Assembly: GCA_016290715.1 (NCBI GenBank)
Contig: JAEEUY010000110.1
Coordinates: forward strand, 1-6,536
Direction of reading: 5' to 3'
DNA: 6,536 bases
Origin: Bacteroidales bacterium
GTDB taxonomy: Bacteria > Bacteroidota > Bacteroidia > Bacteroidales > WCHB1-69
Shown: piece after piece, positions 1-4,671 of the stretch
Numbering within the stretch: the first letter of the stretch is position 1
How the letters are laid out: each line of letters begins with the position of its first letter
Position numbers and translations under genes: made by a program
Notes under the pieces: generated by a model
What the model was told of the DNA's origin: nothing
Databases searched by the model: none
Seen by the model: only the letters and a program-made list of their open reading frames with translations

Positions 1-35
1 AATAGATTAATTTTCTGGGGTAATCTTTTTTTTAT

Positions 36-47
36 TATTTTTGCAAC
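36..47 (+). promoter_or_regulatory. Bacteroidota -7 promoter element for the surface-protein operon
   Basis: TATTTTTG at 36-43 matches the Bacteroidota -7 consensus TAnnTTTG exactly. The 12-mer TATTTTTGCAAC (36-47) recurs base for base in the rpmB promoter at 4265-4276. The -33 box is poor: only TTTT at 11-14 or CTG at 15-17 lies at about the right distance. Transcription would start near position 50, giving a 5' leader of under 20 nt before the ATG at 68. The -7 match is seen directly; use as a promoter is inferred. Confidence 0.6.
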
Positions 48-67
48 TTTTATTTTGTATAGCTAAC

Positions 68-2815
68 ATGAAAGGATACACATTTGTAGCGACATTGATT
101 TTATCGTTGGTTTTGTTCTCACTTTCGCTTTCTGCGCAGAACTACCTGGTCCCTTGTTCGGGAGATACAACTATTATAACATGTGGTGGACATGTTTATG
201 ATCCCGGAGGGCCGAATAATTCTTATGCAACGGGATGCGATGGATACATCATTATCTATCCTACAAATACTTGGGGTCGGGTGCAATTGATAGGTACGTA
301 TGATATCGGTTCTTCCGACTACGTCGAAATATTGGACGGCGCAGGTATAGGGGGAATATTATTGGAGAGATGTGTGGCTCAAGGGAACGTGAGTGTTACT
401 TCCATGTCAGGACCTATTACTATTCGGTTTAATTCAGCCTCTTCATGGTATAGTTCTGGAAATGCTGGCTTTGATTTCGCTATCTGGTGTTTTGGCGGAA
501 GATGTGGCAGTTTCGGTCCGCAAGTGAGTTTGACACCTAATGAAGAAGGGGTTTTAGTTTCATGGCCACTTTCTCCCGATGCTTCCACTCCTGCTTGTAT
601 TGTGGAATATGGCCCAGCGGGTTTTGTTCCCGGTACTGGAACGCAAGAGCTGGTATTAAGCAATTCATTGCAATTGTCGGGTTTGTCAACGTATGCCACG
701 TATGATATTTACGTTTATTTCGACTGTGATAATGATGGTGTTATTACTACAGAAGTGCCATCGGTGGTTAGTTATTGTGTTCCTGGCGGATTTACATGCA
801 TGGATTTTAGTGATTTGAACTCTCCGAATATTACGTGCACATACGGTAGTTTTAGCAATCCATATTCAACAACAGGGGTGGTCGATCATGGTCCGGATGC
901 CATTGAAAGCCGCCATACGGTATATACAGTGCAAGCCACCGACCCACGAACCGACAACCAGTTGAATGTGTTGCCTCCTTGTGAAAGTTATTCGGTGCGT
1001 TTGGGGAATTGGAAAAACGGCTCCCAAGGGGAAAGTATCTCCTACGATTTTCAAGTGGACACGAATGTAGCCGATATTGTTTTGTTGAAGTATGCGGCGG
1101 TGTTGCAAAATCCCGGACATAGTGCATCTACCCAGCCTCGTTTTCGTTTTGAATTACTTAATCAAAATAACCAATTGATTGATCCTGAGTGTGGTACAGC
1201 CGACTTTATTGCTAGTGAAAATTTGGGTTGGAATGTATGTAACGGAGGAAATCTATTGTGGAAAGATTGGACAACGGTGGGAACAGATGTCTCTGCTTAC
1301 CACGGACAAACCATCCGTGTCCGATTAACCACGTATGATTGTAATCATGGCGGACACTATGGCTATGCATACTTTACTTTGAATTGCAAGAAAAAAGCAA
1401 TCGTGGCAGAAACTTGTGGCAATTCGCTGATGAGCACCTATACTGCCCCTATCGGATTCGATTACCGTTGGTACTATCAAAGTGATCCCTCTACCACGGT
1501 ATCCACCGAACAGTCGGCTACGGTAGCTATCGTTGGCGGCTCTGATGCTTTGTGTTGTTGGTGTTCCTCTATTGGAAATCCAAACTGCGGTTTTGAAATG
1601 AGTACGACGCTTACATCGCGTTATCCTCTTGCCCAGTTTAGTTTTTCCCGTGATTCTTGTACGAACAGTTACACTTTTCATAACGAAAGTACGATCTCGA
1701 ACGATGGTATTACACCCTTGGGAACGGGCGAACCATGTGATTTGTATTATTGGGATTTTGGCGACGGCACTACCTCTGTCATGATCAATCCTTCGCACGA
1801 ATATGCTGTCCCCGGGACCTATGAGGTTACCTTGATTGCCACAATCAATCACGACCAGTGTCAGGATACCGTTAGGGATACGGTAGTCATACTTCCCAAT
1901 GTTCCTGTTATTACAGGTGATTTTGATATTTGTAGAGGTGATTCAACAACCTTGTATGCCTCTGGTGGATTGAACGATTATGAGTGGTTGCAAGGTTCCA
2001 CAGTGATTGGTACGGGTGATGAGATTACGATTGCTCCCACCGATACCACTACTTATATTTTGCGCTCCTATTATCCGGACCGTTGTTTCGTGGATACAAT
2101 GCAGGAGATTGTTTTGCATTTCCCACAGCAGACTCATTTGTGGGATTCTATCTGTATCGGAGAATCTTATGAGGGGTATGGCTTTTCATTGCCGCAACAA
2201 ACAAGTTTGGGAACGGTATCGGCACAACAACTTTTGCAAACAATCTACGGGTGCGATAGTTTGGTATCTATAGATGTATTTGTGAAATCCCTTCCAAATA
2301 TCGTTTTTGATTCGATCCCCGCCTATCATTGTTTTTGGTTGGATGGACCTATAGAGGTTACTGCTCCGGATCTCAATTGTGAAAGTTATATGTGGAGTAC
2401 TGGTGATGTAACACAAACGGTTACGATTTCTGCACCGGGACATTATACGGTTACTTCCACTTTGCAAGGTTGTGCAAGCGAGGCACAGTTTACCATTCAG
2501 GACATGTGTATCTATGATCCTATCCTGCCCAACGTGATGACCCCCAATGGCGACGGCTCCAACGATGTTTTCATCGTCCGGAATATGGATCCCAATGTTC
2601 CCAACCAACTGACGATTTACAATCGCTGGGGGACAAAAGTGTATGAAAAGAAGAATTATCAAACCTATTGTCTGGATGGGGAGGAAGTTGTACACAATCC
2701 AACAGAAGGGTTTACGGCAGAAGGATTGTCGGATGGGGTGTTCTTTTATGTATTTCATTATGAGGATGCTGTGAAATCGGTGGATTATCATGGCACGGTT
2801 ACAGTGATTCGTTAG
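68..2815 (+). CDS. Secreted multidomain surface protein (CUB-like, Fn3-like, jelly-roll-like, PKD, Ig-like) with T9SS type B C-terminal sorting domain
   Basis: Predicted 915-residue cell-surface or secreted protein exported by Sec and then by the type IX secretion system. I start it at ATG 68, which gives a clean signal peptide (residues 1 to about 23, LSLSA|QN). An in-frame TTG at 41 lies inside the -7 promoter element and would put nine polar or odd residues before the signal. Modules in order: CUB-like (about 25-141; CGG then YDPGG near the start, YVEILDG, ITIRF, FDFAIWC); Fn3-like (about 145-237); an unnamed jelly-roll-like module (242-440; LGN at 312, C-terminal GGHYGYAYF); Ig-like (about 441-518, with CCWC); PKD (520-609; WDFGDG at 562, HEYAVPGTYEVTL); Ig-like (about 610-686); a DSICIGESY...GCDSL module (693-742); Ig-like (743-819); and a gliding-motility/T9SS type B sorting domain (820-915; LPNVMTPNGDGSNDVF, LTIYNRWGTKVYE). 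The mature chain has about 33 cysteines, suggesting many disulfides. I see no catalytic domain, so adhesion or carbohydrate binding is an inference. It is the first gene of a probable operon with the FISUMP gene 21 nt downstream. Confidence 0.9.
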   Translation: MKGYTFVATLILSLVLFSLSLSAQNYLVPCSGDTTIITCGGHVYDPGGPNNSYATGCDGYIIIYPTNTWGRVQLIGTYDIGSSDYVEILDGAGIGGILLERCVAQGNVSVTSMSGPITIRFNSASSWYSSGNAGFDFAIWCFGGRCGSFGPQVSLTPNEEGVLVSWPLSPDASTPACIVEYGPAGFVPGTGTQELVLSNSLQLSGLSTYATYDIYVYFDCDNDGVITTEVPSVVSYCVPGGFTCMDFSDLNSPNITCTYGSFSNPYSTTGVVDHGPDAIESRHTVYTVQATDPRTDNQLNVLPPCESYSVRLGNWKNGSQGESISYDFQVDTNVADIVLLKYAAVLQNPGHSASTQPRFRFELLNQNNQLIDPECGTADFIASENLGWNVCNGGNLLWKDWTTVGTDVSAYHGQTIRVRLTTYDCNHGGHYGYAYFTLNCKKKAIVAETCGNSLMSTYTAPIGFDYRWYYQSDPSTTVSTEQSATVAIVGGSDALCCWCSSIGNPNCGFEMSTTLTSRYPLAQFSFSRDSCTNSYTFHNESTISNDGITPLGTGEPCDLYYWDFGDGTTSVMINPSHEYAVPGTYEVTLIATINHDQCQDTVRDTVVILPNVPVITGDFDICRGDSTTLYASGGLNDYEWLQGSTVIGTGDEITIAPTDTTTYILRSYYPDRCFVDTMQEIVLHFPQQTHLWDSICIGESYEGYGFSLPQQTSLGTVSAQQLLQTIYGCDSLVSIDVFVKSLPNIVFDSIPAYHCFWLDGPIEVTAPDLNCESYMWSTGDVTQTVTISAPGHYTVTSTLQGCASEAQFTIQDMCIYDPILPNVMTPNGDGSNDVFIVRNMDPNVPNQLTIYNRWGTKVYEKKNYQTYCLDGEEVVHNPTEGFTAEGLSDGVFFYVFHYEDAVKSVDYHGTVTVIR

Positions 2816-2836
2816 TTAAAATTAAAATATAAACCT

Positions 2837-3526
2837 ATGCTGAAAAAGATTTTTTTAAGTTTCTGTATTCCATTGATGGTCATGTCGTTGATGGCGCAAG
2901 AACATTGCCCTAAGATTCCTGTCATGTATGATGCGGATGGCAATACCTATGCCACGGTGCAGATAGGTAGCCAATGCTGGATGGAGTCGAATATTCATGC
3001 CACCAAAGGAAAGGATGGTCAGGAGTTTGAATATGGGAAAAAGAATTTGAGTTACACGGCATCCTATTATTATTACGTGAATAATGATGCGTCTTTAGGT
3101 CCGGAATATGGCTATTTGTATAACTGGACTGCGGCGAAGAGAGTTTGTCCTGCGGGGTGGCACTTGCCGACGAAGGAGGATTTTCAAATATTGATAGACT
3201 ATTGTAAAGAACATTTTGATTTGAGTAAAGAGGGAAAAGGGTGGATCGCGAAGTCGTTGGTGGCTCCATGCACGTGGCCGGAGGCAAAGGGTATGGCTTG
3301 TCCAGGGGATACGGCCATAGATAGCAACGCCGCACATTTTTCTGTAAAACCTGCGGGAATGTTTAACGGTCAGTATGCTTTTGGCAGTGCTTCCTATTTT
3401 TGGACTGCTACGCAATATGGCAGGTCGTATGCTTATAATTTGCTCATTTACTACGCAGTGCCCACAGTGGAACTTTTCGATGATATTCAAACTTCTGCCC
3501 GTTCGGTACGCTGTGTTCATGATTGA
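2837..3526 (+). CDS. Secreted FISUMP-domain protein (Fibrobacter succinogenes major paralogous domain)
   Basis: 229-residue exported protein of unknown biochemical role. Residues 1-20 are a signal peptide (KK, hydrophobic core, SLMA|QE). Cys24 is not in a lipobox, so I do not call it a lipoprotein. The rest is one FISUMP domain, shown by its usual landmarks: YATVQIGSQCWMESN at 38-52, YGYLYNWTAAK from 91, CPAGWHLPTKEDF from 104, FWTATQYG, and the terminal SARSVRCVHD at 220-229. The family is common and often multicopy in Bacteroidota and Fibrobacterota secretomes; its function is not established. Single-domain length is normal for small members. No T9SS C-terminal domain is visible. It begins 21 nt after the T9SS cargo gene with no terminator between, so the two are probably co-transcribed and may act together at the surface (inference). 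The ATG at 2837 has no clear Shine-Dalgarno, as is usual in this phylum. Confidence 0.9.
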   Translation: MLKKIFLSFCIPLMVMSLMAQEHCPKIPVMYDADGNTYATVQIGSQCWMESNIHATKGKDGQEFEYGKKNLSYTASYYYYVNNDASLGPEYGYLYNWTAAKRVCPAGWHLPTKEDFQILIDYCKEHFDLSKEGKGWIAKSLVAPCTWPEAKGMACPGDTAIDSNAAHFSVKPAGMFNGQYAFGSASYFWTATQYGRSYAYNLLIYYAVPTVELFDDIQTSARSVRCVHD

Positions 3527-3547
3527 TGATTTAAAAGCTGTGGATAA

Positions 3548-4237
3548 ATGAATATTGTTGCAATTTTGGCAGGCGGGTCGGGGAAACGAGTGGGAGGCGA
3601 TATTCCCAAACAGTTTCTGCCCTTTAATGGTAAAATGCTGCTCCAACATACGATTGATGCTTTTGAAAAAAATGGGTTGGTGGATAGGATTATCGTTGTC
3701 GCTCCCAGGAATTATGTGGATAAACTGCGTGACTTATGTGGAAAAGAGGGGTATCAGAAATGGGATACGATTGTTGAAGGTGGTGCAGAGCGTTATCTTT
3801 CCTCCTATGCGGCCATACGAGCATGCAATGAAACTGACGGCAATCTCTTGATTCACGATGCCGCCCGCCCGTTCGTCTCGCAATCGCTGATTACCCGATT
3901 GATTGTGGAATTGAGGGATTTTTCTGCAGTGGTCCCTGTTTTGTCGCTTTCGGATACCTTGGTTGAGGTAAACGATGATTGCGTAATTGCCGTCCCGGAT
4001 CGCCAAAAGTACCGTCAGGTGCAAACCCCGCAAGCGTTTCACCTTGCCCTGATTAAAGAAGCCTTTGAATATGCTTTGAAAAATGTAAATTATTGTTTTA
4101 CTGATGATTGTAGCGTTTTGTTGAGGTATAATCCACAGAGTCGGGTGAAAGTTGTTGAAGGCGATAAAAATAATTTTAAATTAACATATCATACTGATAT
4201 AGAATATTTTAATGAAATATTTAAAAAAAATGGATAA
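3548..4237 (+). CDS. ispD: IspD/TarI-family cytidylyltransferase (2-C-methyl-D-erythritol 4-phosphate cytidylyltransferase or polyol-phosphate paralogue)
   Basis: 229-residue cytosolic nucleotidyltransferase. IspD makes CDP-methylerythritol from CTP and methylerythritol phosphate in non-mevalonate isoprenoid synthesis; TarI-type relatives make CDP-ribitol. Visible motifs: the CTP-binding loop LAGGSGKR at 7-14 with Arg14, PKQF with Lys21, HDAARPF at 103-109, PDR with Arg152, QTPQAF ending near 164, TDD at 185-187, and VEGDKNNFKLT with Lys211. These line up with E. coli IspD R20, K27, D106/R109, R157 and K213, so it should be active. Two features are unlike standard IspD: the N-terminal loop reads ILAGG as in TarI, and the acidic residue usual in TDDAS-x-x-E is Leu192. 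A polyol-phosphate enzyme is therefore possible; the family call is firm and the substrate is not. It starts 21 nt after the FISUMP gene and ends just before the rpmB promoter. Its last 90 bases are very A/T rich, with an A8 run at 4223-4230. Confidence 0.82.
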   Translation: MNIVAILAGGSGKRVGGDIPKQFLPFNGKMLLQHTIDAFEKNGLVDRIIVVAPRNYVDKLRDLCGKEGYQKWDTIVEGGAERYLSSYAAIRACNETDGNLLIHDAARPFVSQSLITRLIVELRDFSAVVPVLSLSDTLVEVNDDCVIAVPDRQKYRQVQTPQAFHLALIKEAFEYALKNVNYCFTDDCSVLLRYNPQSRVKVVEGDKNNFKLTYHTDIEYFNEIFKKNG

Positions 4238-4242
4238 AAATG

Positions 4243-4276
4243 TTGGTTGTAATTAAAAAAAATGTATTTTTGCAAC
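4243..4276 (+). promoter_or_regulatory. rpmB promoter (Bacteroidota -33/-7 type)
   Basis: TTG at 4243-4245, then 19 nt, then TATTTTTG at 4265-4272. This fits the Bacteroidota primary sigma-factor consensus (TTTG, 19-21 nt, TAnnTTTG) almost perfectly. It starts six bases after the cytidylyltransferase stop codon. Transcription should begin around 4279, giving a leader of about 40 nt. It lets rpmB be transcribed independently of the upstream genes, although no strong terminator separates them. Confidence 0.75.
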
Positions 4277-4277
4277 C
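4245..4277 (+). repeat. Imperfect inverted repeat overlapping the rpmB promoter
   Basis: GGTTGTAA (4245-4252) can pair with TTGCAACC plus a flanking T (4270-4277): seven Watson-Crick pairs and one G.T pair around a 17-nt A/T-rich loop. It spans most of the interval between the -33 and -7 boxes and is followed by CGTTTT. It could be an operator, or a weak terminator for the upstream operon whose DNA also serves as the rpmB promoter. The loop is long and the T tract short, so it may be chance. Confidence 0.3.
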
Positions 4278-4306
4278 CGTTTTAAGCGAGATAAAATAAT
4301 AACAAT

Positions 4307-4313
4307 AAAAGGA
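4307..4313 (+). promoter_or_regulatory. Shine-Dalgarno site of rpmB
   Basis: AAAAGGA lies 7 nt before ATG 4321. It is the clearest ribosome binding site in the window; the other genes have A/T-rich leaders with little or no match. This fits high expression of a ribosomal protein gene and fixes its start. Confidence 0.6.
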
Positions 4314-4320
4314 ATACAAG

Positions 4321-4554
4321 ATGTCAAGAGTTTGTCAAATTACTGGGAAAAAAGCGATGGTTGGAAATAATGTATCGCACTCTAATATTAAAACAAAAAG
4401 AATTTTTAAACCTAATTTGCATACCAAAAAATTCTTCGTTCCAGAATTGGGCGAGTGGATTGTATTGAAAGTTTCAGCAAAAGGTATGCGTTCCATTAAT
4501 AAAAATGGTATTTGGAATTCTATTTTAGAAGCAGATAAAAAAGGGTATTTATAA
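4321..4554 (+). CDS. rpmB: 50S ribosomal protein bL28
   Basis: 77-residue structural protein of the large ribosomal subunit. It opens with MSRVCQITGKKAMVGNNVSHS and continues with TKRIFKPNLHTKKFFVPE and VSAKGMRSINKNGI, all closely like E. coli L28 (MSRVCQVTGKR..GNN.SH, TKRRFLPNLH, VSAKGMR). Length matches the family (about 77-78 residues in E. coli). It has a single cysteine (Cys5) and so is the zinc-independent form rather than the four-cysteine form. It has its own promoter at 4243-4276, a Shine-Dalgarno at 4307-4313 and a terminator at 4580-4615, so it is probably a one-gene transcript. The rpmG gene often found next to it in Bacteroidota is absent here. Confidence 0.97.
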   Translation: MSRVCQITGKKAMVGNNVSHSNIKTKRIFKPNLHTKKFFVPELGEWIVLKVSAKGMRSINKNGIWNSILEADKKGYL

Positions 4555-4579
4555 AATTTTAATTCAACTTTTATATCGG

Positions 4580-4615
4580 AAAAACTGTCATCTTATCAGA
4601 TGACGGTTTTTTTTT
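4580..4615 (+). terminator. Rho-independent terminator of rpmB
   Basis: AAAAACTGTCATCT (4580-4593) pairs with AGATGACGGTTTTT (4598-4611) around a TATC tetraloop: 14 pairs with one T.G pair. It is followed by T residues through 4615. It sits 25 nt after the rpmB stop and separates rpmB from the TonB-receptor gene. Confidence 0.93.
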
Positions 4616-4638
4616 CTTAATGAGGCACAATATTTTAG

Positions 4639-4649
4639 TATTTTTTTCG
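4639..4649 (+). promoter_or_regulatory. Possible weak -7 element for the TonB-receptor gene
   Basis: The gene after the terminator needs its own promoter. The best candidate in the 56-nt gap is TATTTTTTTCG at 4639-4649, which resembles TAnnTTTG but lacks the G in place. No convincing -33 TTG lies 19-21 nt upstream; that region is the terminator T tract. Confidence 0.25.
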
Positions 4650-4671
4650 TAATACAACCATTGTTTAACAA

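Noticed and set aside
4..33. AGATTA (4-9) and TAATCT (21-26) form an inverted repeat followed by T8, like a terminator of a preceding gene
   Set aside because: The stem is only 6 bp and A/T-rich with an 11-nt loop, and no upstream gene is in view. Too weak to call.
41..67. In-frame upstream TTG start for the first gene, adding nine residues
   Set aside because: The TTG is part of the -7 promoter element, so it would lie upstream of the transcript start. The ATG at 68 gives a normal signal peptide.
1325..1852. Long open frame on the minus strand (175 codons) within the surface-protein gene
   Set aside because: It lies wholly antisense to a clear multidomain coding sequence (PKD and Ig-like modules), and its translation has no recognisable domain or signal.
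2186..2791. 201-codon minus-strand open frame opposite the T9SS sorting domain
   Set aside because: The + strand here encodes the well-conserved C-terminal sorting domain; the antisense translation shows no recognisable family.
3095..3649. 184-codon minus-strand open frame spanning the FISUMP and cytidylyltransferase junction
   Set aside because: It overlaps two clear + strand genes and the translation looks like an antisense shadow.
4223..4230. A8 run near the end of the cytidylyltransferase gene as a programmed slippage site
   Set aside because: It lies four codons before the stop, and slippage would alter only the last few residues. It fits the general A/T richness of the gene end.
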